From: Pseudomonadota bacterium
GTDB taxonomy: Bacteria > Myxococcota > Myxococcia > Myxococcales > Myxococcaceae
Assembly: GCA_023426545.1 (NCBI GenBank)
Contig: JAFAAN010000175.1
Coordinates: 163,390 to 227,389, forward strand
Length of the DNA: 64,000 bases
Direction: 5' to 3'
The notes beneath the pieces are model-generated. The model saw only the letters and a program-made list of their open reading frames with translations. It was not told the DNA's origin and ran no database searches. Below, one piece after another: positions 8,385 through 16,692 of this stretch. Made by a program: the position numbers and the translations under genes. How positions within the stretch are numbered: the first letter of the stretch is position 1; each line of letters starts with the position of its first letter.

Positions 8385-10955
8385 TCAATAGAGACACAGG
8401 TTGGGCACATCCCTCGCGGCCTCCGGGCCGCTTCCCGTTGTCTGAGAATTTCGCGGAGCGAGTCCCCCATCCTCCACCACGGACAGATCCGCGAAATCGA
8501 ACAGCGCGTGCTTGTACAGCTTGATGCGGGGGCTCAAACCCTCGGGCCCGACGCGGATCGCGACGAACTTCGCGTAGTCGGTCTGCATCATCCGCTCGAA
8601 GTCACGCACAGCTCGAGCGGCGGAGGGTGGATACCCGAATCGGGCAATGGCCTCCAGGACCGCGGAGGTCTGGGTCCCGCTGAAGATGAAGTTGACCCGC
8701 TTGGGCTGGGATTGGAGCTCGGACGCTTCGATGGCGACCTGGGTCATCTTGTCCGCGGAGCGCTCCCACAGCAGGTCATTCAGTTGCTTGATCCGCTCCA
8801 GCTCCGAATCAGACACGCCCATCCCCTGGAGGAAGCGCCACAGCTCCGAGCCCGGCTGGAACGGGGGCCGCTTGTCGTCGAAGCGCACCAGGTACATCTT
8901 CGACTCGACGGTCCCGTCCTCCTGGAAGCTCAGCCCCAGGAACAGCGGGAAGTACTCGTTCGCCAGCGCGCTGGCATGGGCCTTCACCCGCTCCGCGAGC
9001 ATGCCCACCCGGAAGCGCTCCGGGAGCCGGGTCATCGCCTCCTCGAAGCCGGTGTGCCCGCGCAGCGGGTCGAAGTGCCAGCTCGATGCAATCGAATACC
9101 GCGTGGTGCTCCCCGGCTTGAACTCCGCCCGCACCATGCCCAGGTCCGAGGGCCGGAACGTCTCGCAGATGGCGACGGAGCGCTCCACCCCTTCGTTGGA
9201 GATGCCGATCCGGCGGGTGTATTCCCTGAAGGCCCGCGTCACCGTCTGGTTGTCGCTGTAGAGCATGAAGCCCAGGCCACGCTCCTCCACGTTGAAGGAG
9301 AGCTCGATGAGCGCCTTCTTCGCGGCGCCCAGGCCCTGGAATGGCAGCCAGAACTCCAGGAACTTGCGGACCTCGCCAGCCTCGCCCAGCAGGTTCTGCG
9401 ACTTGAGCGCATCCCGCACGAACCAGCCCATCGACTTGTCCGGCGTCCACATCGCCTCGGTGTCGAAGTGGCAGAGGCGATCTCTCGGCCCCACCTTCTC
9501 CGGCGCCGCCAGGTTGGCCAGGACGCGGCCCGCGTAGCGCAGGCCCAGCGCCACCCGGCTCGCCGGCCACAGGACGCCCTCACGTACCGGCTCCTCCGCG
9601 CTCGGGGCGGTCTTCTTCCGCCAGGCCCGCTTCGCGAGCCGCATGGCGATGTCCGGTCGCAGCAGGAACTCCGGCCCCGCCTGGACGTGCATCAGCTTGA
9701 GGAACTCCCGGTAGACCTCGGGATGCGCATGGTTCAGCGCGTAGAGCTCCTCCACGTACCACTGGGCCAGCTTGACGAGCCGCGTCCGCTCCCCGGGCAC
9801 GTGGACATGCCGCATGGCCTCCGCGCTGACGAAGAACCAGAGCCCCCGCAGCCACTGCGCGCCCCTGCGCAGGTAGTCAGTCGTCCACGCCTGCGTCACC
9901 GCCTCCAGGCTGTCGAGCTGGTGCAGCGCCTCGTTCAGGACGTTGGCTTCCAGCATCGCTACGGACATGCCCTGGCCGAAGACGGGATCGAAGTAGCACC
10001 AGGCGTCTCCCAGGACGAGCAGCCCCGCCGGGAAATCCGGCAGGCGCTCGAAGTGGCGCCACCGCACGTCCGGCACCCGGTAGACATGGACGTCCGAGGC
10101 GGGCCGGGCGTCCTTGATGGCTTCGTAGATGTCCGGCTCGCGCAGGCTCCGGGCGAACTCCACGAAGCCGCTCTCCTCGCGCGACGGGTGGTGCTCTCCG
10201 TAGCCGAACAGGGATACGATCCAGCGGTTTCCCTCGACCTCCTGCATCGCCCCGCCCCGCGGCGCCTCCGGCGGCAGCGGCGTCACCCACAGCCCCCGCC
10301 AGTCCCTGGCCGTCGCGGGCCGCTCGAAGAGCCGCGACACGTAGCAGAGGTTGATGGGCAGCCGGCTCTCCTCCAGCGGGCCGTGGCCCAGGTCCGCCAG
10401 CCACTTGCCCAGCTGCGAGCCCCGGCCGCTCGCGTCGACGACGACGCTGGCCAGCCGGTTCGTCACCGCGCCCCCCGCCGACTGACGGTCAACGGTCTGC
10501 ACGCCCAGGATGCGCCGTCCATCCGGCGTCGCCAGCAGCGCACGCACGGCGGTCGACTCCAGAATCTCCACGTTGGCGAAGGCCCGGACCCGCCGGCGCA
10601 GCGCGCGCTCCAGCGAGGCGCGCGTCTGGGGATACAGCACGATGCCGCTCGGCTCGCGCGGCATCCAGTCTCCGAACTGGAGCCACCGCAGGTCCTTCGT
10701 GAAGTCGAAGGGCTCGATGCCCGCCGCCTTCATCTCATCGAGGAGGCCCGGGAAGTACTGCTCCAGCAGGTCCACGCCCCGCCGCAACAGGACATGGATG
10801 TGATGGGCCTGGGGCGCCCCCTGGCGTGGGCCATCCTCGAGCACGTCCCGCTCGATGAGGGTGACGCGCTCGAAATGATCTGCGAGCACACGGGCCGCGC
10901 TCAGCCCGCCAATGCTCGCACCGATGACAATGGCGTTCCCGGGAAGTTTGTTCAT
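8385..10955 (-). CDS. FAD-dependent monooxygenase fused to an unrecognised C-terminal domain (possibly ABBA prenyltransferase-like)
   Basis: 856 residues, about twice the usual size of a flavin monooxygenase. Residues 1-430 are a group A-type FAD oxidoreductase: dinucleotide motif AIVIGASIGGLSAARVL at 8-24, and the FAD-ribityl motif GDAWCYFDPVFGQGMS near residue 320. A linker rich in basic residues follows, then about 380 residues with alternating beta strands that I cannot assign with confidence. Segments such as KRVNFIFSG and PRIKLYKHALFDF have the spacing and look of the VNxYF and final-strand segments of ABBA-barrel aromatic prenyltransferases, but this is only a visual resemblance. It lies inside the biosynthetic operon (28 nt after the phosphodiesterase gene), so a tailoring role is expected. 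The first half is confident, the second is not. Confidence 0.85.
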   Translation of the reverse strand: MNKLPGNAIVIGASIGGLSAARVLADHFERVTLIERDVLEDGPRQGAPQAHHIHVLLRRGVDLLEQYFPGLLDEMKAAGIEPFDFTKDLRWLQFGDWMPREPSGIVLYPQTRASLERALRRRVRAFANVEILESTAVRALLATPDGRRILGVQTVDRQSAGGAVTNRLASVVVDASGRGSQLGKWLADLGHGPLEESRLPINLCYVSRLFERPATARDWRGLWVTPLPPEAPRGGAMQEVEGNRWIVSLFGYGEHHPSREESGFVEFARSLREPDIYEAIKDARPASDVHVYRVPDVRWRHFERLPDFPAGLLVLGDAWCYFDPVFGQGMSVAMLEANVLNEALHQLDSLEAVTQAWTTDYLRRGAQWLRGLWFFVSAEAMRHVHVPGERTRLVKLAQWYVEELYALNHAHPEVYREFLKLMHVQAGPEFLLRPDIAMRLAKRAWRKKTAPSAEEPVREGVLWPASRVALGLRYAGRVLANLAAPEKVGPRDRLCHFDTEAMWTPDKSMGWFVRDALKSQNLLGEAGEVRKFLEFWLPFQGLGAAKKALIELSFNVEERGLGFMLYSDNQTVTRAFREYTRRIGISNEGVERSVAICETFRPSDLGMVRAEFKPGSTTRYSIASSWHFDPLRGHTGFEEAMTRLPERFRVGMLAERVKAHASALANEYFPLFLGLSFQEDGTVESKMYLVRFDDKRPPFQPGSELWRFLQGMGVSDSELERIKQLNDLLWERSADKMTQVAIEASELQSQPKRVNFIFSGTQTSAVLEAIARFGYPPSAARAVRDFERMMQTDYAKFVAIRVGPEGLSPRIKLYKHALFDFADLSVVEDGGLAPRNSQTTGSGPEAARDVPNLCLY

Positions 10956-10983
10956 GACATGTCCCGCCTCTCGCGAGGGCCGC

Positions 10984-12369
10984 TCAGGCCGTCGCCTGCT
11001 GTCCGGTCAGATGGGCCAGGATGAGGTCGTGGACTTGCGTCGCGTGGAGAGTGTCTGCCTCGAGCAGCCCGGCATTCCGGGTCATCAACACAGGTGAGCG
11101 CTCGGGGGTGGAGAGCAGTCCATGGGCCCCCTTGAGCAGCGAGCCGTCCGTCGAGACGACCTCCAGCCGCGTGCGCAGGCCCAGCTTCTCCTTGAGGAGG
11201 CTGCCCCCCACATCGAGCATGCGGAGCCCCAGCTCGGGGTCCACGAACATCTCCAGCGGGTCGTACCCGGGCTTGCGGAAGATATCCACGGTGCGCGCGT
11301 AGTCCGGCGCCCGGCGCTCATCGAGCCAGTAGAAGTAGGTGAACCAGGCATCCGGCTCGGCCAGGGCGACGAGCTCGCCCGAGCGCGGGTGGTCCAGGTG
11401 GTTCGCCCGCTTGCCCTCGGCGTCGAGCACCTGGGCCACCCCTGGCTCGGCCTCCACCAGCGCCTTCACCTCGTCCAGCAACGCCGGGTCACGGACGTAG
11501 ATGTGCGCGACCTGCATGTCCGCGACCGCGAACGCGTCGCTGCCGCTGGGGTAGACCATGTCGCGGCCCGCTTCCTCGCGGATGGCCAGCCAGCCCCTGC
11601 GGCGGAAGAGGCGGTTCAGGTGGACGGGCCGGGAGACGGGCGTGGCACCGAACTCCGAGAGGATGATGACCTGGACACCGCGCGCCTCGTAGAAGGCGAT
11701 GAGCCGCCCGACGACGGCGTCGATCTCCTGGAGGCTCTTGTGAATCTCCCGCGCGTCCGGGCCGAACGTGTGGGGCGTGTAGTCCAGGTGTGGCAGGAAG
11801 ACGAGTGACAGCGTGGGGCTGTGCCGCCGCTCCAGCCACATCGCGACGTCCGCGATCCACTCCGACGAGCGGATGCTGTAGCGAGGTCCCCAATAGTCAT
11901 ACGCGGGGAAGTTCCCCAGGGCCTCGACGAGCGGCTCGCGCAGATGGAGCGGCTCCGTGAAGACGTCCGGCAGCACGCGCCCATCCGAGGTGAAGGACGG
12001 CTGCGGCGTGACGGCGTAGTCCGCCTTCGAATACATGTTCATGAACCAGCACACGCGGGCACAGGTGAAGCTGGGGTCCAGCCGGCGCGCCGCGTCCCAG
12101 AGCTGCGGCGCCTGCACCAGCCCGTCCGTCTGGGGCCAGAAGCGGACCTCGCCCAGCTCCCGGTGCAGCCAGCCATCCGCGACGATGCCGTGCTCGCTCG
12201 GGTACTTTCCCGTCAGGAACGTCGCCTGCATCGTGCAGTTCAGCGCCGGCAGGACGGGCTGAAGCGTGACCATCCGCCCCTGTCCCGCGAAGGCCTGCAT
12301 GTTTGGCGCCGAGGGCCCGATGTATCTCGCACAGAGCCCAGGCAGGTCCAAGACGACGCAACGTTCCAT
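10984..12369 (-). CDS. Alkaline phosphatase/nucleotide pyrophosphatase-superfamily enzyme
   Basis: About 461 residues of the type I phosphodiesterase/nucleotide pyrophosphatase fold. The N-terminal VVLDLPGL... strand corresponds to the first metal-binding Asp segment, LPALNCTMQATFLTGKYPSEHG contains the Thr nucleophile position, and FLPHLDYTPHTFGPD has the Asp and His metal ligands. The second metal motif, normally SDHGM, reads SEFGA, an unusual change of two ligands. The substrate is unknown; some specialised-metabolite operons carry such enzymes, possibly to remove a phosphate, nucleotidyl or sulfate group. The ATG at 12369 places the usual first strand at the N-terminus; a GTG at 12408 overlaps the upstream stop (GTGA) and would add 13 residues, so the start is undecided. 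Confidence 0.8.
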   Translation of the reverse strand: MERCVVLDLPGLCARYIGPSAPNMQAFAGQGRMVTLQPVLPALNCTMQATFLTGKYPSEHGIVADGWLHRELGEVRFWPQTDGLVQAPQLWDAARRLDPSFTCARVCWFMNMYSKADYAVTPQPSFTSDGRVLPDVFTEPLHLREPLVEALGNFPAYDYWGPRYSIRSSEWIADVAMWLERRHSPTLSLVFLPHLDYTPHTFGPDAREIHKSLQEIDAVVGRLIAFYEARGVQVIILSEFGATPVSRPVHLNRLFRRRGWLAIREEAGRDMVYPSGSDAFAVADMQVAHIYVRDPALLDEVKALVEAEPGVAQVLDAEGKRANHLDHPRSGELVALAEPDAWFTYFYWLDERRAPDYARTVDIFRKPGYDPLEMFVDPELGLRMLDVGGSLLKEKLGLRTRLEVVSTDGSLLKGAHGLLSTPERSPVLMTRNAGLLEADTLHATQVHDLILAHLTGQQATA

Positions 12370-12404
12370 GCCCAGAGCAAACTGCTCGCACGGCAACCAG
12401 TCAA

Positions 12405-13817
12405 TCACCGACCAGGTTGGGCCATGGCTGTGTCTGTCGAGCTCAAACGGCCTGCTGTCATTATCAGCCGCATGTAGAAAGTTACCGCGGCCCCTAGCTG
12501 CGGAATTCCAACACGCTCGTTCGTGCCATGAATGAGTGACAGTTCACCCGGCCCAATGGGTAGTGGGGTGAAGCGCAACACACTATCTGTGAGCGCCTGA
12601 AAATAGACCGAATCGGTGCACGCGGAGACCAGATAGGGCACCACCAGGGTCCCGGGATTCGCCTGCTCGATGGTCGTCTTCAGCAGGTGGTAGGCCTCCC
12701 CGTCCATGTTGGACACGGGGGACGCCTCACGCGAGGGCTCCACCACCCGGACCTCGGCCTCGGAGCCCACCACACGGCGGATGCGCTCGAGCACGGCGCG
12801 CACGGTGTCTACGAAGTGCAGGCGCAGATTGAGCACCGCCCGGGCGCGCTGCGGCAGCACGTTCTCCTTCTCCCCGCAGCACACCACGGTGTGCGCCAGC
12901 GTCGTGTGGAACAGCGCGGACGAGGCGGGAATGCGCCCCAGGAGCTGTTCGAGGAAGGGTCGGGTCCACCGGATGTAACGGAAGAGCAGGCGCTGTATGG
13001 GGCCGGACTCGGGCCCCAGCGTTTCGAGCATCCGCTGGGTGGACGGGTCCATCGCGTTGCGAAACCTCAGTCTTCCCAGGCGTTTGAGGAGGGTGAAGAG
13101 CTTGCCAATGGCGAGCCGCTTGAACGGGAGCGGCGCCGAGGCGTGGCCCCCCTCCCCCCGAGTGGAGACCTCCACCACCAGGAGCCCCTTCTCCGCCACG
13201 CCAATCACCGCGATGTCCTTGGCCACGCCCGGGAAGAGCGGGCCCGCGAGCCCGCCTCCTTCGTCGCCGCTGAAGAAGAGGCGGACGCCCCGGGACGCAA
13301 GCAGCTCCGCGATGCGCCGGCTGCCCTCCAGTCCGCCGTTCTCCTCGTCGTGTCCGAAGGCGAAGTAGATGGTGCGCTCCGGCTGGTGGCCCTCCTGGAT
13401 GAGCTGCTCGGCGGCCTCCAGCAGCGTCACCAGCGCGCCCTTCATGTCGAGCGCCCCGCGCCCCCACACCTGGTCCTCCGCGATGGCCCCCGCGAAGGGA
13501 GGATGCGACCAGTCAGGTTCGGTCCGCGGCTCCACCGGCACCACGTCCATGTGCGCCAGGAACAGGACCGGGTCGAGCGAGGTATCGGAGCCCTGCCAGG
13601 TGAACAGCAGGCTGTACTCCCCCACCACCTCGCGCTTCGCCACCGCGGAGAAGGCGGGATAGGCGCTGCTCAGCCACTCCCGGAACGCGACGAGCGCGCG
13701 ATGTGACTCATTGCGTTTCGTTTCATCCGAACCCACTGGATAGGAAATGGTCCGGTGGCGGATGGCTTCCGACAGCTTCCGCGCGACCACTTGCACATCA
13801 ATTTCGGGCAGGCGCAT
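12405..13817 (-). CDS. M20-family metallopeptidase (carboxypeptidase S/PM20D1-like)
   Basis: A 470-residue M20 zinc peptidase. Metal ligands and catalytic residues are visible in FLAHMDVVPVEP (His/Asp), GRGALDMKGALV (bridging Asp) and FGHDEENGG (catalytic Glu pair). The length and N-terminus resemble yeast Gly-X carboxypeptidase and mammalian PM20D1, which cleave or form N-acyl amino acids, rather than the shorter ArgE/DapE enzymes. As first gene of the minus-strand biosynthetic operon it might trim or release an acyl-peptide product, or act in self-protection; that is inference. ATG at 13817 fits the family start; a GTG at 13850 would add an AT-rich segment (MYLSDEDYYCS). That AT-rich tract (TATTAT at 13824-13829) could instead be promoter DNA. 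Confidence 0.85.
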   Translation of the reverse strand: MRLPEIDVQVVARKLSEAIRHRTISYPVGSDETKRNESHRALVAFREWLSSAYPAFSAVAKREVVGEYSLLFTWQGSDTSLDPVLFLAHMDVVPVEPRTEPDWSHPPFAGAIAEDQVWGRGALDMKGALVTLLEAAEQLIQEGHQPERTIYFAFGHDEENGGLEGSRRIAELLASRGVRLFFSGDEGGGLAGPLFPGVAKDIAVIGVAEKGLLVVEVSTRGEGGHASAPLPFKRLAIGKLFTLLKRLGRLRFRNAMDPSTQRMLETLGPESGPIQRLLFRYIRWTRPFLEQLLGRIPASSALFHTTLAHTVVCCGEKENVLPQRARAVLNLRLHFVDTVRAVLERIRRVVGSEAEVRVVEPSREASPVSNMDGEAYHLLKTTIEQANPGTLVVPYLVSACTDSVYFQALTDSVLRFTPLPIGPGELSLIHGTNERVGIPQLGAAVTFYMRLIMTAGRLSSTDTAMAQPGR

Positions 13818-14018
13818 GCTGCAATAATAGTCTTCATCACTTAAATACACACGTCACACCGTCATCTCACAGGTCCTTGACGGTCCACGCCGGCGCACGT
13901 CAGACTTCTCCTGTATCCCTTTCAGCCTTCCTCTGCCCCCGGGGGCAGCCCGCGCGCGTGCGCAAGGCGTTCGCAGCGCGGCCCCCGGTCCTGTCACCCT
14001 TTGGAACGCCAGGAACCC

Positions 14019-15158
14019 ATGGACTTCAGTTGGACACCCGAGCAGGTGGAGCTTTACGACCGCGCCCTCGCGTTCGCGCGAGCCCAGCTCCCCGAGACGT
14101 CAAAGCCTACCAATCAAGTCTTGCCACGTGACTCATGGCAGCGATGTGGTGAGTTTGGCTTTCTGGGACTCTCCGTCCCCACGGCGCATGGCGGCCTGGG
14201 GCTGGACACGCTGACCACGGCCCGGGTGATGGAGGCCTTGGGCCGCGGCTGCGTGGACACCGGGCTGGTCTTCTCCGTCGGCGCCCACCTCTTCGCCTGC
14301 GTGATGCCCCTCCTGGAGGGCGGTGACGAGGCGCAGAAGGCCCGCTATCTCCCCCGGCTGTGCTCTGGCGAGTGGGTGGGGGCGAACGCCATCTCCGAGC
14401 CAGAAGCGGGCTCGGATGTCTTCGCCCTCAAGACGCGCGCGGTGCGCGACGGCGACGGCTACGTGCTCGACGGGGGGAAGAGCTACGTCACCAACGGCCC
14501 CTCCGCCAACGTGTTCCTCGTGTACGCCGCCACCCAGCCCGCCCACGGCTACATGGGCCTGAGCGCCTTCCTCGTCGAGAAGGACACGCCGGGGCTCACC
14601 GTGGGCCGGGCCTTCGAGAAGATGGGCCTGTCCACCTCGCCCATCGCGCCCATCTACCTGGAGGGCTGCCGCGTCCCGGAGTCCGCCCGGCTCGGCCCCG
14701 AGGGACAGGGCGCGGCGCTCTTCAAGCGCTCCATGCAGTGGGAGCGCGCCTGCCTCTTCGCCGCCTACGTGGGCGTCATGGAGCGGGTGCTCGAACAGAC
14801 GGTGGACTTCGCGAGGACGCGCAAGCAGTTCAAGAAGGCGCTGGCGAAGAACCAGGCCATCTCCCACCGGCTCGCGGACATGAAGCAGCGGCTCGAAGCC
14901 TCGCGGCTCCTGCTGTACCAGGCGTGCTGGAAGATGGACCGCGGCCAGGAAGCGGCGATGGAGGTCTCCCTCGCGAAGCTGGCCATCAGCGAGGCCGCGA
15001 TTCAATGCGGGCTGGACGCCATCCAGATTCACGGCGGCATGGGGTACGTGACGGAGACGGGCATCGAGCGCGTGCTCCGGGACGCCATTCCCAGCGCCAT
15101 CTTCTCCGGCACCTCCGAAATCCAGCGCGACATCATCGCCAACCAGCTCGGCCTATGA
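14019..15158 (+). CDS. Acyl-CoA-dehydrogenase-like flavoprotein, probable L-prolyl-carrier protein dehydrogenase
   Basis: A 379-residue acyl-CoA dehydrogenase-fold flavoprotein. It contains the substrate/FAD loop ANAISEPEAGSDVFALKT and the C-terminal signature IQIHGGMGYVTETGIERVLRDA. Its gene overlaps by ATGA a stand-alone adenylation enzyme whose pocket predicts L-proline, the arrangement of PltE-PltF and RedW-RedM. In those systems the flavoprotein oxidises L-prolyl-S-PCP by four electrons to pyrrole-2-carboxyl-S-PCP. The start is ATG 14019, with AGGA at 14011-14014; an in-frame TTG at 14001 lacks a good ribosome site. A TTGACG at 13877-13882 could be part of its promoter but no convincing -10 follows. 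No free carrier protein is adjacent, so the partner PCP must be encoded elsewhere. Confidence 0.88.
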   Translation: MDFSWTPEQVELYDRALAFARAQLPETSKPTNQVLPRDSWQRCGEFGFLGLSVPTAHGGLGLDTLTTARVMEALGRGCVDTGLVFSVGAHLFACVMPLLEGGDEAQKARYLPRLCSGEWVGANAISEPEAGSDVFALKTRAVRDGDGYVLDGGKSYVTNGPSANVFLVYAATQPAHGYMGLSAFLVEKDTPGLTVGRAFEKMGLSTSPIAPIYLEGCRVPESARLGPEGQGAALFKRSMQWERACLFAAYVGVMERVLEQTVDFARTRKQFKKALAKNQAISHRLADMKQRLEASRLLLYQACWKMDRGQEAAMEVSLAKLAISEAAIQCGLDAIQIHGGMGYVTETGIERVLRDAIPSAIFSGTSEIQRDIIANQLGL

Positions 15159-16678
15159 CACTCGACCAAATCGTCGTCCGCGCAGCGGCGAGGGCCCCCG
15201 AGGCCGTCGCCCTCAAGGGTCCCGATGGGACGCTCACCTATGGCCAGCTCGACACGCTCGCCAACCGCATCGCCCGCGCGCTCCAGGAGCTGGGCGTCAA
15301 GCGCGGCGACCGCGTGGGGCTGTGGGCGGAGAAGTCCGTGCGCGCCGTGGCGGCGATGCAGGGCATTGCCCGCCTGGGCGCCGCCTACGTCCCCATGGAC
15401 CCGCTGAACCCGGCGGCGCGGACGCGGCTCATCCTGGACGACTGCGGCATCGACGTGCTGGTCACCACCACCACGCGCGCCGCGGAGCTCCACAACGCCG
15501 GGCTGGGCCGGCTGCGCTTCCTGCTGGTGGACGACAAGGGCCCCGCGATGTCGTGGGACCGGCTGTCCGGCTTCCCCTCCGAGCCACTCCCCCCGCACGG
15601 GGCCGGCGACAACGACCTGGCCTACATCCTCTACACCTCGGGCTCCACCGGGACGCCCAAGGGCGTGTGCATCAGCCAGCGGAACGCGATGGCCTTCATC
15701 GAGTGGTGCCACGCGCTGCTGGGCACCACGCCGGAGGACCGCTTCAGCAACCACGCGCCCTTCTTCTTCGACCTGTCGGTGCTGGACCTCTACGCGGCCT
15801 TCATGGGCGGCGCGTCCGTCACGCTCATCCCCGAGGCGCTGGCCTTCTCTCCGGAGAAGCTGGTGGAGCTGGTCCTGCGCGAGCGGTTCACCTGCTGGTA
15901 CTCGGTGCCCTCCGCGCTGATGCTGATGATGCAGGAGGGCGGGCTGCTGAACCACGCGGACCTGCCCTTCCGCGCGGTGCTCTTCGCGGGCGAGCCCTTC
16001 CCCATCCGCCACCTGCGCCCGCTGCGCGAGCACCTGAAGCACGCGCGCTTCTTCAATCTCTACGGCCCCACGGAGACCAACGTCTGCACCTACCACGAGG
16101 TGACGGACCTCCCGCCCCACCGGACCGAGCCCGTGCCCATTGGCCGCGCGAGCTGCGGCAACCGGGTATGGCTGGCCCGGCCGCCGCCGGACTCCGAGGA
16201 GGCGAGGGAGGACGGTGACGGCGTGGGCGAGCTGATGGTGGAGGGCCCCACGGTGATGCTCGGCTACTGGGGCCAGCCGCCCCATGGAGACCGCCCCTAT
16301 GCCACCGGGGACCGCTGCCGCGAGCTGCCGGACGGCACATTCGAGTACCTGGGCCGCCGGGACAATCTGCTCAAGGTGCGCGGGCGGCGCATCGAGGCCG
16401 GAGAAATCGAGGCGGTGCTGCTCAGCCATCCAGACATCCGCGAGGTCGGCGTGGTCGCCACGGGCTCCGGCCTGGAGACACGGCTGGTGGCCTTCATGGT
16501 CAGCGGCTCGGCCAGGCCCCCCTCCCTGCTCAAGGTGAAGAAGCACTGCGCTGAGCGGCTGCCGCGCTACATGATTGTCGACGAGGTCCGCGCCCTGCCC
16601 GAGCTGCCACGAACGCCCAATGGCAAGCTCGACCGGCGTGCGCTGCGGGCTCTGGCGCAGAAGCCCGCCACGCGCTGA
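15155..16678 (+). CDS. Stand-alone adenylation enzyme, predicted L-prolyl-AMP ligase (PltF-like)
   Basis: A 507-residue free-standing amino-acid adenylation protein with all core motifs in order: YILYTSGSTGTPKGV (A3), FFFDLSVLD (A4), FNLYGPTETN (A5), GELMVEGPTVMLGYWG (A6), YATGDRC (A7), RDNLLKVRGRRIEAGEIE (A8) and LPRTPNGKLDRRAL (A10). Aligning by hand to GrsA positions 235, 236, 239, 278, 299, 301, 322, 330, 331 and 517 gives D-L-L-Y-L-A-L-V-C-K, which matches my memory of the code reported for PltF. It should therefore activate L-proline and load it on a free PCP for oxidation by the upstream flavoprotein. The start overlaps the upstream stop (ATGA at 15155-15158). No C or PCP domain is attached. 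It converges on the Rieske gene 14 nt downstream. Confidence 0.92.
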   Translation: MTLDQIVVRAAARAPEAVALKGPDGTLTYGQLDTLANRIARALQELGVKRGDRVGLWAEKSVRAVAAMQGIARLGAAYVPMDPLNPAARTRLILDDCGIDVLVTTTTRAAELHNAGLGRLRFLLVDDKGPAMSWDRLSGFPSEPLPPHGAGDNDLAYILYTSGSTGTPKGVCISQRNAMAFIEWCHALLGTTPEDRFSNHAPFFFDLSVLDLYAAFMGGASVTLIPEALAFSPEKLVELVLRERFTCWYSVPSALMLMMQEGGLLNHADLPFRAVLFAGEPFPIRHLRPLREHLKHARFFNLYGPTETNVCTYHEVTDLPPHRTEPVPIGRASCGNRVWLARPPPDSEEAREDGDGVGELMVEGPTVMLGYWGQPPHGDRPYATGDRCRELPDGTFEYLGRRDNLLKVRGRRIEAGEIEAVLLSHPDIREVGVVATGSGLETRLVAFMVSGSARPPSLLKVKKHCAERLPRYMIVDEVRALPELPRTPNGKLDRRALRALAQKPATR

Positions 16679-16692
16679 GTCCTCCAGGCCGT

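Noticed and set aside
13877..13905. TTGACG-17 nt-TCAGAC as a sigma-70 promoter for the dehydrogenase gene
   Set aside because: The -35 is good but the -10 has only two matches to consensus, so I do not list it as a feature.
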